A stretch of 64,000 nucleotides of DNA from assembly GCA_015680685.1 (NCBI GenBank), contig MNCI01014925.1, positions 1-64,000 on the forward strand. Reading direction: 5' to 3'. The DNA is from Gnetum montanum. Taxonomy: Eukaryota > Streptophyta > Gnetopsida > Gnetales > Gnetaceae. Shown here piece by piece: positions 22,930 through 35,990 of the stretch; position 1 is the stretch's first letter; every line of letters begins with the position of its first letter. A program made the position numbers and the translations under genes. The notes under the pieces are model-generated. The model was not told the DNA's origin and did not search any database. It saw only the letters and a program-made list of their open reading frames with translations.

Positions 22930-23956
22930 TGGTGTAGGGGTTTGCACCTTGATAGATCCCATTAGGATCCAATCCACAGCTTCCAACCAGATATACCTTA
23001 GAAAATAAGAATAACATGATAAAATGGAGAAAATCTTCCTTATATTAAGATAATTCTCAAAATACATCAAAGATGAAGAGCTACTCTCAACTCACAACTC
23101 TCCCAAGGATCTTAGAGGCCACACTGGTTCTCTTTTATCCTTAATTGCTCACAATGGAGCCCAAGCTCAAGATAAGACACTTATAAGAGACTCTCCTAAT
23201 CTCTCTAAAGTGCTCTCCCTTGCCTCTCACACAACTTCCTTGCACAAGCTCTCTTGCCTCAAGATCTCTCTCTCTCTTGCCCTCTATTGGAATGTTTGGC
23301 CTTTAGTGTTTGCACTTCAACACTCTGCGTTATGACACTTAGCACTTTGGCACTTGGCACTATGGCACCAATAATAATGAATTACATCAATGTTTATAAG
23401 CAACCAAAAAGTAAAAATCCTAAAAACCTTTCCTCAACTCAACTTAAGGTTCTCCAATTGTTTCTCAAGTCTTCTCACCTTCTCCTTGATTGTTTCCATC
23501 TTGCTTTGGTTGTTTTCATCCTAATTTGGTTGTTTTTCCAATCAAAATGCCACATTAGAGCTTTTTGTCATCATCGACATAGATGTCTCTTGTTTCATGT
23601 AGATGTCTCCTGTGTGAGCTCTATTCTTGGGAGAGATGTCTGTTGGTTTTGGGAGATGTCTTATCTAGACTGGAGACATCTTCTTTGGACTTGAGATGTC
23701 TTTACTTTAGAAAATACATCTTTCTATTTACAAAGACATCTATATTGAAGGTCATAAAAATGAAAGTGCTCCTTTTGATGAAAGAAGCCTTTGGATGCCT
23801 TCCAACAAGTCTCCATAGATCTTGGAACCTTCTAAACTTATCAAAATGAGCCAAAACACCTTGAAACATGCAAAAACACCCAAGAATCATCCCCAACAAA
23901 ATCAACTCAAAAATATAAGGTAGAATAAGGGGATCAAAAGAGGTGTTCCTACACCA
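22930..23956. repeat. Probable solo LTR, 1027 bp
   Basis: It starts TGGTGTAGG and ends CCTACACCA, a perfect 9-bp inverted repeat including the TG...CA ends. It interrupts the text following the LINE-like remnant. No clear target duplication was found (ttgtg/tttca), and no partner LTR is in the window. It is not related to the A1/N1 LTRs. Confidence 0.45.
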
Positions 23957-24387
23957 TTTCATCAAAAGGATATTTAGACTCTTGGAGGAGCTTTGGCTTT
24001 GATGCTTAGGCCACCACCCTTCTCTTCGAAGTAGTGCTTAGGGCTAGGTGTGTTAGAGTAGGAGTGCATCTTAGCTCTTCTAGGAAATGATATCTCTTGT
24101 GTTGTTACTTGTGCTTGTTGTGGTTATATGTGTGTGTATGATGGTGTCTCATATTATCTCTACCTGGTCTCCTATCATTTACCCTTCTTCCTTGATCATG
24201 TTCACCCTTGTGAGAGTTTGACAATAATAATAAAGATGAAGATGGAGACTGAGGAGAGTTTTGTTAGCTTGCTCTCCTTCTTTGATCGCTCTACTTTTCT
24301 CTCAACAATATGCTAGAAGATCTTGTCCTTAAGGTCCTTTTTTTGTTTAGATCCAGCTCTTCCCTTACCTTGGTTGCTTATTAAGAC

Positions 24388-25155
24388 TGATGGGACGCGA
24401 TATCGTAGTCCACCGCAATGTCTATAAATAAGAAGTAGCTCTTCCTTGTTCATCATTAGGAGTTATATTGTAGCGAAGCTCTGGCAGTTTGATCCATCCA
24501 AAGATAGATTATTTTCCAGTGTCTACCCGTAGTGTGGTGAATGTAATTGTACAACATCCTTTATTTGAGTGTGACATACTTGGACACGCACATGATCGGC
24601 AATAAAGATCAAGATTACTTCATCATTGCACCATTCACTTTGTTATTTATTTATTTATTTAATTGTTATTTACTACTTTCTTAATTAGTCTCTCACCCTT
24701 ATCTCCTAGTAACGCGGAATGAGTACGTCTTGATTATGAGCATTTAAGTGTGACTACTTAGTAACCCAGTGGCGTACCTAGGATCTACGCTTGGTAATCC
24801 TAGTGGTAGTCATGCACGAAGTCCAAGATGTGTATAGATGGTCAAGGAACGGCTGCTCATCGCAGTTAGGCTAGATTAGATTCTCTTACCCTTTTCCTCC
24901 TAGCTTAGCTTAGTTAATATTACTTTCCATTGCCTTCAGGAGTAGCGTTAGAATTAGGAACATATCATACACCTCACTCTGGACTAAACCATACGTGACA
25001 AATATAATACTAGTCTAGGTGGGAAGATAGCAAATTGCAACCTAAGGATAATTGTTTGGGTGCCACAACTAGTTCGTCTATGGAGTTCGACCAGATCGCG
25101 TGTGAGAACGCTCGTATTCGTATGGTTGAGTGTAGGGGTACCTTGCCACTCATCA
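24388..25155 (+). repeat. LTR of an A1/N1-family element (E2)
   Basis: 768 bp from TGATGGG to CCACTCATCA. A TATA box TATAAATA is at 24423-24430, in the same context as in the N1 LTRs (CTATAAATAAGA). A shared block AATAAAGATCAAGATT lies at 24600-24616. A primer site follows immediately. Confidence 0.85.
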
Positions 25156-25156
25156 T

Positions 25157-25174
25157 TGGTGCCATTGCCGGGGA
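25157..25174 (+). promoter_or_regulatory. E2 primer-binding site (tRNA-Asp)
   Basis: tggtgccattgccgggga, 16 of 18 matches to the plant tRNA-Asp complement TGGCGCCGTTGCCGGGGA; both differences are transitions. It lies one base after the LTR end. Confidence 0.85.
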
Positions 25175-25285
25175 CGGTGCTAGTTATCTAGATTAGTTAT
25201 ATCATACAAGGTCACAGTATAGGACTTAACGATATATCTCTTAGCAAGAAGTAATTATAAAAAGTCACATAAATTCACACACAAC

Positions 25286-26985
25286 AATGCATCTCCTACA
25301 AGAGCACGATAATGCCACACTTAGTGAGGAAGTTCATTGAAGAACCAACGAACTATATGATGATGAAGATTGGAGTATACAACCTGAAGTAGGGGTTTCT
25401 TATCAACATGAACAAAAACAACATCATCCCAACACATGAAAGCATAACTTACTCAATGACAATGAACCCCTATTGGCCAATACAAGCTTAACGCAAATAC
25501 AAGAGGCTATTCGAATCTCACGTAGGCATCATAAAGAGAGCCGTCTACCCAGGCTCAATTTAAAAAAATTTCCAAATTTTTAGGAGGCTATGACTTAGAT
25601 TCGCATCAACATTTACAAGCCTTCTACAATGCCTGCACATGAAATAACATTGATAACAGGTGGCAGAGACTTAAGCTCTTCTCTATGACATTTTTTGACC
25701 AAGTAAAAGTATGGTATAGATTATTAAAACCAAATTCAATACGACGTTGGTCAACAATGGTAGAAGTTTTTAACGAAAAATACCAAACCTACGCAAGAGT
25801 GTCAGCCTTGAGGAAACAAATCCAAGGATGGAAACAAGGAAAACAGGAACCCTTGGACATGGCCTTAGAAAGATATTACACACTATTAAACAACTATCTA
25901 GGCCATGGGTTTTCCAAGGAAAGGCTAATGTACCATATCATTGATGGGCTACGTAATGAAACAAGAGAGACCTTAGGAATGTATGCCCAAGGTCAACTAT
26001 ACAAACTACAAACCCATCAAGTCCAAGAGCTTATTAAGCGGGTAGCAAAAGAAGAAGGAGAAATGTCTAGATGGGAGAGTGTTGAAAAACATCAACGGGA
26101 CCAAAATTTCAACTTAACAAAGGTCCATGATCATAAAAAGGAGAAATCAACAAATCTCAAGGTGGAAACATCATCTTTGCCAATACAACAATTACTAGAA
26201 GAAGTCAAGGCAAAGATCAATAAGATGTTGGAATGGACATATCAAAAGTGTGGAGAATTTATCAACAACATTGGGGATAGAGTTTTGACAACCCAAGAAG
26301 CAGGAAAAAATAGTAGACATTTAGAAAAGAAGAATGAAGGGAATAAGTGCTCAACTTCCAATCATACGTATGAATGCAACATTGCATGTACGATCACCCC
26401 AAAGGCTAATGCCCAATATTGTTACATCTACATGAGCATTGGGGAAACACGCTACATCCAGAGTTTGTACAGAGATACTGTGTTCGATCACAGTGGCAAA
26501 AACCCCAGTCGTGGGGGAAACCACCCTTAGACTAGAGACATCCTTCATATTATTCGAATTCAAACGCTTATCTTGTTCAACATCCTGTTTCTCCAATTGG
26601 GCCAACATACTTTATCTCACCACATTACTATTCTCCACAATACTCTCAACCCATGCCTCCAACACAACCACCACCTTGTGCACCTTATACTCCTCCTAAC
26701 TTTGAACATTCTCATCCTTTCCCTCCTTATACATCGCCACCAACTATTCCTAAGGTTCCTGCACCACAACAACAACCTCTGAACGCTACTTGTGCTTCTA
26801 TTTCCAATAGCAGTGAGAAGCCTCCTCAACATCAAAAGCTTCCTTTCTTTAAACATGACCGTAAGAAGGGACAACACAATTTCGAGGCCATTGCATCTTC
26901 CAAGGATACTACAAGAGCTTACATGTTCAAGATGTGCATGGAAAATGGGATAGGATACTTATGCTATGATAGTTGTTATTGATAA
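25286..26985 (+). pseudogene. E2 gag
   Basis: After the primer site a broken leader (starts near ATG 25286) leads to the best-kept gag of the window, open from 25685 to 26530. Capsid motifs are KVWYRLLKPNSIRRWSTMVE, FNEKYQTYARVSALRKQIQG, MALERYYTLLNNYLGHGFS and ETRETLGMYAQGQLYKLQTH. They align with N1 at 38200-38620. A zinc-knuckle remnant (MYDHPKG.CP, about 26385-26420) lies in a shifted frame. A proline-rich tail (26560-26800) follows. The element ends abruptly near 26985 and no protease is seen. Upstream stops (about 25560, 25640) break the N-terminus. Known role of the family: the virus-like particle shell. Confidence 0.8.
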
Positions 26986-27079
26986 ATAATTAGATTAGGT
27001 TAAATTGATTATAAATCACATTTCAACCTATTCTTAATTGTAGACATAAAATACAAAATAATAAAAAATCATGTGTCTC

Positions 27080-27263
27080 AATTATACTTAACCATATCAT
27101 TAAGCTCCACAAGTATAGTTGAGAAGATAATGATTGTCGTGATTAGATTTCATGTCTTGGAACAAGTGTACTTAAGAACTTAAGGTCTACAAAATTCGAC
27201 TAGATGACACATCAACATTTTTGATTCATATGGTTGGGTGTAGGGGTATCTTGGCACTCATCA
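27080..27263 (+). repeat. 3' fragment of an A1/N1-family LTR
   Basis: Collinear with the last part of the N1 LTR (36730-36919), ending GGTTGGGTGTAGGGGTATC...CACTCATCA. No complete primer site follows. The left border is unclear. 26986-27080 holds nothing recognised. Confidence 0.6.
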
Positions 27264-27279
27264 CTAGCACTTGGGAACA

Positions 27280-28010
27280 TAATCTGATAGCTTTTCATTC
27301 CACCCTTAGCTAGATTCTTGTAGTTTGTTTTCATAGCATTAGTGATAGAGTAAATGCCTTTAGTGTGATGTTTGGCAATTGTCTAGTGTCTTTATTTGAG
27401 TGAATTGTTTAGGAAAATAGTTCATGATGATAATAAAGATCAAGATTGCTTTCCATCATTGCAACATTCCCCTAGTTTTATTTGTTTACTTACAATAATG
27501 TTTACTATGTTCCTAGATGATCATTTAAATTGTCAGTACTTTATTTGACATGTCATTAGTAAGCAGTATGGATATGATTGGTTTTGAGTGCTAAGTGTAG
27601 TTATCTAGTAATCCAATAGTGGCATTGCTTAATTCACTTAGTAGTAATACCACTTGGTAATCCTAGCGATATACACAAGTCCAAGGCATGAACAGTAGAT
27701 TAGGACCAGATGTCCATCACATTACACTAAGATAGATTTATGTTTTCTCAGTTAACTAGGCTAGGATTTATTCAATAATGTCTACTTTAGGAGTACTTAA
27801 GGGCCTAAACAACATCAACTAATCATACACCTCACTAAGAGCTAAATCATACACTTTCACTTCACTAGCTCAAAGTGGAAAGATAGTGATCTCAAACTTA
27901 ACCTCAATTACTAAGCATAATAAAATTGTCCATTTGTAGATTATGATTTGGTCACACGTTGGCACTCGTGACTTGTATGGTAGAGTGTTGGAATACTCCA
28001 CTAATCATCA
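27280..28010 (+). repeat. Truncated LTR of an A1/N1-family element (E3)
   Basis: Shares with the 24388 LTR the blocks GAGTGAATTG...ATAATAAAGATCAAGATTGCTTTCCATCATTGC and the end CTAATCATCA. The 5' part, including the TATA box, is missing or unrecognisable. Confidence 0.65.
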
Positions 28011-28011
28011 T

Positions 28012-28029
28012 TGGTGCCATTGTCAAGGA
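28012..28029 (+). promoter_or_regulatory. E3 primer-binding site (tRNA-Asp), decayed
   Basis: tggtgccattgtcaagga; five differences from the tRNA-Asp complement, all C-to-T or G-to-A. Confidence 0.75.
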
Positions 28030-28154
28030 ATGTGTTAATGTGTGCTAAGTAATTGATCTTACAAAGTTTGTTGTATTAAGAACCATAAAGTCAATCTTCA
28101 TAATCTTTAAATAATTCTAATAACACACACTTAATCGAGCATCACACTTATAAC

Positions 28155-28800
28155 ATGGCTTCAACTAAGAAAAAACTATCACTTGCCAAAGAGATACAAA
28201 GGGGCAATAAAAGAAGAAATGATGATGAAGATTGAAGTATGCCTATGCAGATAAGAATCTCATATGCTTACAATGATCCTTACTACCATGATTTCATATT
28301 CATCTTTCATGAAGATGGATAGTTGAGGTGGAAAGACCTACAAGGCAACATCATTCTACCTCTAGAGGATTCAACACCTATCATGCTTTAAATAGGTTTA
28401 AGGGAAATGAATCTAAGACATGCATAAGAAGGGTACCATGTGACCAAACACATGATGAGACCCTACCAACCCATAGAGGTACAAGTGTGGAGAGATGCTA
28501 CTATAGAAACCAAACATGTGCATAATAAGGGAAAGAAGGTTAACTCTCCTATTGTCCTAAAAAAAACTTGATGGTAATGCATTTGTAGTAGAGAAACTCC
28601 ACCAAGATCATGAAGTCCATTTCCAAATCCTTATTATTTATCTAGAAGAACCTATCAAGATGCAACTACATTTAGCCTTAGTAGAGACACCAAGAAGAGA
28701 AGTAGTAGACTCTAAGTATAAGCAAGACTCAAGGCCAAGAGCTTCTATTGGATCATAAAGGGATCACAAAGGGAAGAGTTTATTGATTATGTGAAAAACC
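28155..28800 (+). pseudogene. E3 gag N-terminal fragment
   Basis: A frame opens at ATG 28155 (MASTKKKLSLAKEIQ) and breaks after 27 codons. The phrase FIFHEDG.LRWKDLQGNIIL at about 28297-28357 matches DEQLRWRDLEDNIVLPLD in N1. The text is lost near 28800 before any capsid motif. Confidence 0.55.
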
Positions 28801-28849
28801 ATAACAATGTACATGGTTTTTAAAAAAATAAAAAAAATTAATAATAACT

Positions 28850-30290
28850 CTATTCAATGGCCTCCGCACATGTATCCTCCTCCATTACTTCTGTAGCTTT
28901 AATGTCCATGAAATCTTCCTTGATCACTATGTCATCAACCTACTTAGTAGGGTAATCTACCATTTGAGTCTTATCTAATGGTCTTGCCTCTACTATGCCC
29001 TTTAGTGTGGCCATGTTCATCAACTCAGGATTAGGATTGTCATCCACTAGCTCCCCTAAACCATTATGTCTATGTAGTGCCCTCAACTACTAAAATGTAT
29101 ATTTAGCTATTCTTGCATAGTTGATGACAAGATAGGTCTATCTCCTTTCCATGTGGTCAAAATGTCAATGCATCTGAGACTTGAATACATAAATTCTTGT
29201 AGAAAGACCATCTATGCATGTTGTTATCCTAGTCTCCAATGCCTCCAAGTATTGAAGAATGGTAGCCCCATCTTCAAACTACTACTATTGTAGTGGATAT
29301 AGATAGCATGGGGTTGATCATCCTCACCAAGGTACTAATCCCATCTAGCCTTGTCACCATCCTCTACCACTCAAGGATCAAGAAGCCATACCAAATCATT
29401 AAAACGAGTCTTAAGGATCCATTGAGTATAAAATGTGCATCCCAAATGAGGAAATTGGTCCTCATTGAATACCTACACCTCCTTTGCATCATGATAAAGA
29501 GGTGGAATCTACGAATGCCTAAAAATAATGGATGCGATTGATGGGAATGGAATTTTCAATGCATCCTGGGTTAGGATTTGCATCCTCCTAAGTAAAATGT
29601 GGGGGTAGTTCAATGAACAATCTCCCTTCAAATCAAGTAGGGCCATCAATGAAAAAGACATCACATGCATGTGATGAGTGAAAATAAGGAGATTGGTGTG
29701 AATAGCCCTCACAAGAACTCTTTTTCTAGGGGAGAAGTTCTTGTAAGGCCAACTAGTCTTATCTAGCTCCACCTCAAGAACCATGGAAAGAAACTATGTT
29801 TTTTTATTTGAAGATGTAGCAATGAAAAATTCCCTGCATGTACTGATGTCCATGTCAAGTGTATTCGCCAAGATCTTCTATGTCAATGAAAACTTAGAAT
29901 CATGTATGTGTACAACCACAGATGATGTTGCACCTTGAACGTGTAACACATAGAAGCAATGTACCTCCTTCTCATCATATTCAGTCCCACTACTCATGAT
30001 GAAGCCAAGGTATTACTAAATTAGCTTGGAATGCATCTCTAGCCATACTATCTACATCAATGCACTAAAGTCCTCAGGACTTTGTATCAGAGCTGATTTG
30101 AACTGTGCCTCCCGACGCTGACATTTGTCTCATGCTTCCTGCTCTTGAGCTTGATGATATTCATCTTACTCTTTTTGAGCATCTTATGTAATAGAATGGG
30201 AGCCAATCTATTGCTAGTGACCCTATGTATGCCTCCTCGCTTGCCCTTGTAGTTTTTTGGACTTTCTTTAGTTGTTCTCCTATGAATTAC
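28850..30290 (-). pseudogene. Second third-ORF-like protein, 'putative plant transposon protein' type
   Basis: Minus-strand text runs QRREAQFKSALIQSPEDFSA (about 30115), then the open stretch 29784-29509 with RKRVLVRAIHTNLLIFTHHM, SFSLMALLDLKGD and IPFPSIASIIFRHS. The order 'SH.S.V...ALL.L..G...N...I...I......FPSLI..L.R' is what I recall for Transposase_32-type plant proteins. About 80-130 codons later comes LETRITTCIDGLSTRIYVF, a coiled-coil-like segment. It differs too much from the A1 version to align by eye except at the FPSLI box, so it is a different subfamily. It lies antisense to the E3 gag fragment and no LTR belongs to it here. Confidence 0.45.
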
Positions 30291-30299
30291 CTCTCTGTG

Positions 30300-33200
30300 A
30301 AGATAAAATGCAAAGCATTAAAAATTAAAAAACTTAAAATTCATTTAAAAAAGCATTAACTATCAAAGCTTTCAGCCTAGCCATTACCTTAACCCTTTGA
30401 TGCATAACTTTAGTGAGAACACATTAGATTCTTGAATATTCTTGTTTTTATATGAGAATTATATCAAAGTTATCAATGTAGCCATTCTCTTAACCCTTTA
30501 ATATGTAACTTAGTGAGAACACAATAGATCTTGGACATTGTTAAAAACATTAAATCTTCAAAAAAATGTGTGCTTATGTATCATTATCATATGTTTAGTG
30601 CTAAAGGAAATAAGTAAATGAACAAAAGCATAACTATGCCTACACTCAAACTCAGCTTTCCAAGAGAAACTAGCAACTTCCCATCCTTCTAGTTAAATAT
30701 GCTCTAACCTACTAGTAGCTTAACCATACATAACAAATTTTTTTCATAATAATTTTTTTAATAGTTAGTAACTTGTTAACATTCACTAATTAATTAACAT
30801 ATAATTCTAAGTTTTCTATTTCTTCAATGTACTTAGCACCACTCTCCATCTTGAAATACTCCTACTTAATAAATTAAATTTCTTAGAACAACCTCAACTA
30901 GAAAAATCCAAGCTTTACAACAGGAATATATATAAGAAAATGGCAATAACATAAATTAATAGAAAATAAGACAATAAATTCATAATAGATAAAATAATTG
31001 TGTTTGTTGTAAATATTCCTACAATTAGTTCAGCTCTTATCAATCAAGTCTTCATAGTTTAAGACTTGCAATAAGCACAGATAAAGCTTATACAACAAGA
31101 AGCTTACATGAAGAGACTTGCATCAAGTTTATGGTCAAGGTTCAATTACTTAGAAGCATAAATTATTTTGTTTTAATCCTAGAAGCTAATTACTATGTTA
31201 TAGATTGTAGGACAACCATCATGTACAACCTTGTAAGATTCTCTTCAAGTCTGAATTTTGTATTGTAAGAGATAGGATGTGAGGTGATAAGAGACATTCA
31301 ACAATGCAAAGCTATAAATTTAAGATGAAGTTCAATCTTTATATAAACTTTTTATTTCAAGTTCATGGTAAGAAAAGTGAGTACCATATGGATATTAATT
31401 CTCTCTCTTCATCTTTATGTACATGGAAGGATACTCCTTGTACTATTTCTCAATTTCTTTTGGAAAATTTATGTTTTTCTATCACTTGTGATTTATACTA
31501 TTTTCTGGTTTATTTGATTTATAGGAAGCCTATTGCTAGAAGTGAAAAACTGAAAGGGTACTTTTGCTAGAGAGCAAGGCTTGATCGTTTGCCTACCCTA
31601 GAGAGGAGGTTTTTAAAGATTGTTCATAAAGGTGAAAACTAGAATTGGCATCCCTAAACCATTTGAGCCTTTTCTTTTCTTTTTACTCCTATGTTTTAAA
31701 GCTATGAGATAATACAATGTCTAGTTCTTTTTGTTATGTCAGTGTATATCTAATGTACATATATTGTATCCAACACTCTACAATTAGGAATGGTGGGGGA
31801 TTTGTTAGCAAAAATCAGTGGTAGATTGCAAGTGTGTGAACCATTGCATCTTATTGCAAAAACAAGAGTACAAACATGTACATGAAATTTGATCAACTTA
31901 AATAACCAAGTTTTCCAAATATGTTCCACCATCATGCTCTTTTGTTTAGAGTGTTGTATTTAAAAGCAAGTTTAGTTACTCACCATACAAAACACGTAGA
32001 TAGAATGGTAGGTAAATCGATTAGGAACACAATCCATCATAATTTTTTCTTAAACTCATTATAATCTATGGATTAATCATCCACTTAATCCCCTTAACAA
32101 ACATACCCTTATAAAATCCATATTGATTGCTAAATTTCACTAGAAGTCTCTATTTAATTGATGATGTATTACATTCCCAATAATTCTACTCTACAACAAC
32201 AATACATTGAACACAATAGTAATTGTAACAAATTTGGACAGTAATTTGAATACAAATTTGAAATGCTAGGAGGCATGTAGAGTCAAACAAAGAAGTTTAA
32301 GAAGTTGTGTAGACTATTATACAGAACCTCTTTCAAAATTTTTCTTCGCATTGAGTCACAGAAAATCCTAGGATGCTAAAATAAGAACAACAGTTCTAAA
32401 AATGGGTAGAAATGTACATATGCTATCTATCATTATTTTTTTCACTGACGATTTCTGCTATCAGCTATAACTAGTGGCAACAATAATGTCCCTCTTAGTG
32501 CACTCTTCTTCTCTATGGTTTGCTATGAACGAGGTGAAAGAATGATTGAAATGTGTTGTTTTTGCAATAACCCTATTTTTATTTTTTAAAAATTTATGCG
32601 TGATGTGAGTAGCTATGACTCATAGCCACCTTGCATTTTTTAACATTAAAATGCATCTTGCATGAAATATTATGAACTGCAGTTCAACGAAAGAATGCAA
32701 GTGGTATAGGCTCATATTGTCAAGACTGAATATCTAGTTTTTGTTAATTAATGAATGCAAGTCACATGTAATGTTAGTAACACAATGCAAAGTTTATGTG
32801 GAAAGTAGTAACTAGAGATGCAACCAATTGCTGGCCATAGTGACCTCGTAGTTAAAAAGACTTAACTGTGTCTCGCATGAAATGCTATGAACCATAGTGA
32901 GAAGATAGATTACGAGTAGTAAGGGCTCACACTATGAAGAACAAGTTTCTATTTTTTGTTAAATAATGAATGTGAGTTGCATGTTATCATAGTATTAGAA
33001 TGCGAGCTTCATGCATCCTATAGTAACTATTGATGTCATTGTGGCCAACTGCCACTCACAAAATTAGTTGTAGTTAGAAGATGATGCAAAACACATGACA
33101 TTGTAGTAATAGAATGTGGTCAATTGCTTCTCACATAACTTTGCAGTTATAATATCATGTGAGAGGCATGAATTTTTATTTCACAATTAAGGTAAATTGA

Positions 33201-33400
33201 ACCAAATATGTGTAGATTAGGACATAAGAATAGATTGAAACTTCTTTAAATCTTTTTATGTATTATAATTACTGTTCAACAAGTTAAGAACATACAACCA
33301 AAGAACACAATAGGGCTATCATAAGAGATAACATGATTGAGAACAAAATTTGTAGCATACAAAGTAAAAATTATGCACTACGAGTAAACTTAAAGGTAGG
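30300..33400. other. Unrecognised AT-rich stretch
   Basis: No gene recognised. Short frames at 31304-31570 (plus) and 31935-31750 (minus) show no family motif. A degenerate tandem repeat lies at 32630-33190. Confidence 0.4.
32630..33190. repeat. Degenerate tandem repeat, unit about 235 bp
   Basis: CTTGCATGAAATATTATGAAC near 32650 recurs as CTCGCATGAAATGCTATGAAC near 32872. Shared wording follows (TTTTTGTTAA.TAATGAATG, then TAGTAACTA and GGCCA.. at each end). A third, shorter copy begins near 33060. Confidence 0.55.
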
Positions 33401-34060
33401 CAACATCATAAACTTCTCTCCTTCATGCAACCCATGTATTCCACTACATCAGATTTGAATGTGAGGGAGATGAGTTTTGGTTGTAACCTTGGCTATCTTC
33501 ATTACATTTTGCAAATAAAAAATATGTTATGTTACATTATTACACATAACAATCATAAACTAGATATTCAAAATTAGGTCAGTGGATCTATATTGTGTCT
33601 CTACTTCTATAAATAGTTTTCTATGGCATTTTTGAGTAGAAAGCTTTTGATGTCGATTTTTAGTAGGGCTACCCAACTTGACAATATTTTGTTACTTGCC
33701 AAACTATTTTCATTTTCTTAAAACAAAAACTTAGGCTGAATCTTCTCAACATAATTTTCAAGTTTAATAACACTCTCTCTATTTGTGAGCATATTCCTTG
33801 CAAAATGTTTGAATGCCTTTTTTAATTCTGCTATTTTTTCTATCTAGATTGCATCTACATTATCCTCAAATGCTTCCAATTGCTCATTTGATTTTTAAAC
33901 ATCCTTTTTGTTATGCTCATGGAAAGATATTGTAGTGCTTTGTACCTCATTTCTATTTGATTTCCTAGTGGTTGATCAAAATGTCTCAGGTATCATCCTT
34001 AACAATGATGCCTCTTCACAGCTTGGAAATTTATGAGACATAAATGAATTTACCTCAAAA
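33400..34060 (-). other. Probable 3' part of the MULE, no motif
   Basis: Minus-strand text after the SWIM finger (VLILVKEHPNAYKFFFKDEY near 34140-34080) fades into sequence without recognised motifs. No terminal inverted repeat was found. Confidence 0.3.
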
Positions 34061-35990
34061 GGGATTCTTGAATCAAAATACTCATCTTTGAAGAAGAACT
34101 TATATGCATTGGGATGTTCTTTGACTAATATCAAAACTCTAATTAAATGCTTGCAAAAATGAACAAAGTTGGACCATCAACACTCACAGAAGATACTGAA
34201 AGAGAACATCTTGGATACCTTGTACCAAGTATCCCATTTCAAAGAATTTTGACTATGCACAGGATATTCATCCTTTTTATCTAGGACTTGTTTGTAATCA
34301 TCATCATACATTTCAATAGCCTTTTCCCATGACTTCTTATTAATTTCTCTATTCTTTCTATTTACTAGATATCCTGTAGCTTTTTAAGTCTTGCATTGTT
34401 CCAGTAATGTAGTTGTACCTTTGTCAAAGTTCATACAAGCCAATCAATGTAATGGTATTTCCTATTTATGATATCTTTCAAGAATATTTCTTTTAAAAAT
34501 CCATGATAGGACTCCATAGCATTGTTTATATATTATTGAGCATGAGGGATATCATGATAGGGTTTTGTTCATATCCTTATGAAATGAATGTTTGAGCCCA
34601 TAGTAACAAGAAAAAAACAATGGAGCATACAATATAAATTTATTAGAATTGTAATTAGAACATCAAATAAATATATACTTACAAAATTTATCTCCATTTA
34701 TCCACTAGCTCTTTAGGTAATTGATGAAGTGAACATTTTGTTGATGCTCATTGACAAACTTAATTTCCACAACAACATCCATAGGATTTTTACATTCATT
34801 CATAATAAAGTTCAGGTGTGCTACCATTGCCTTTCTTATTATTAAATCTCTAACCTTTGTTGCCAAGTTCTTCCTCCATGCCCTACAAACATGCCAAATA
34901 CATAGAAAAATACAACAACCAAATATAGACCTGAAGATTTCAAATAATGTTGCACATTCAATTTTGATATCTCCATGTTTTGAACTCAACTTTAAAATAA
35001 CACAATAAATTTTAGTGTTTTAACTATTACCTTATAGCATTCATTTTAGCTTTTGAATCATCTAGCATGAAAGTATTTATTGTCCATTGTGATTGTTAGG
35101 ACTTGCATCTTCTCATCAATTTAGAAAGCCAAGCTATGATATCTATCTCTATACATCTAGAGGAGTCCATTGTAGTATGAATCAAAAGCCATGATTGTGT
35201 GAAGATGGAGCTGTTTAGAAAAATATGATTTATATTAGAAAAATGAGCCAATTGCAATACAAAATATTCTTCATACATGGTTTCTAATAAATAACCCAAC
35301 TTTTCACTTACTCCATATTTGTTGGTGTTGAAGGTTCAATTCATAGAAAGTATGTTGTTTTGAGATCTATTATCTTTTTCAGCATCCATGGTGATTTCAA
35401 CCCAATGATTATTGGAATAGCTTATTCAATGTTCTCCTCTTGATGGTAAAAGAAAAAAAATCTATGGTGCTTTAGTACCATAACCATATACTAATTTTAT
35501 CATGCTCACCTTTTTTGTATTCTAGTGTAACATCTTTGCAAATATTATAATTTTTTTTAGAAGAAACATATCTCTTTTCCATGATATCTTGAATTATTTC
35601 CCTTCATTGAATAGATCCTTAATATATCTATTGAAAATCCTTTGTTCCATAATGTCACTATCTTTTGACATATCTTAGGGGAAACATGTATTGACTAGGC
35701 ATCTCTTCTATTTGGCATGGGGACCAAGCAAGTCATGATAATAAGCTCTCGATGTGTTAACATGATTCATTTCTTTATATATAATGCATGAAACATGGTT
35801 AGCACCACACATAATGCAAACTATGAAATTACATTGACAACTAGTCTTTCTACTAGTCCTATTTCTTTTTCTTTCTTCCTTAGGTACCACCCCTACGGTA
35901 ACATTCGGGCCATACAAACAATGATAACTGATTAATGTATATGCATGGATATTAGATAGTAGTATAATAATATGCATTATACAAAATATT
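34060..35990 (-). pseudogene. Mutator-like (MULE) transposase with FAR1-type N-terminus
   Basis: On the minus strand, 35935-35708 reads CLYGPNV, then ERKRNRTSRKTSCQCNFIV and KEMNHVNTSRAYYHDLLGPH, a FAR1-type zinc-binding domain. 35190-35096 and onward give SWLLIHTTMDSSR and TINTFMLDDSKAKMNAIR (an acidic catalytic-type segment). 34930-34860 gives FLCIWHVCRAWRKNL, the C-x2-H box before the helix of Mutator transposases. Near 34235-34140, FCEC.WSNFVHFCKHL fits a SWIM finger (C-x-C-xn-C-x-H). So the domain order is FAR1 - transposase - SWIM. It has stops and frameshifts throughout. The N1 retrotransposon inserted about 150 bases upstream at 36143, separating it from its own 5' side, which resumes at 42762. 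Confidence 0.7.
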
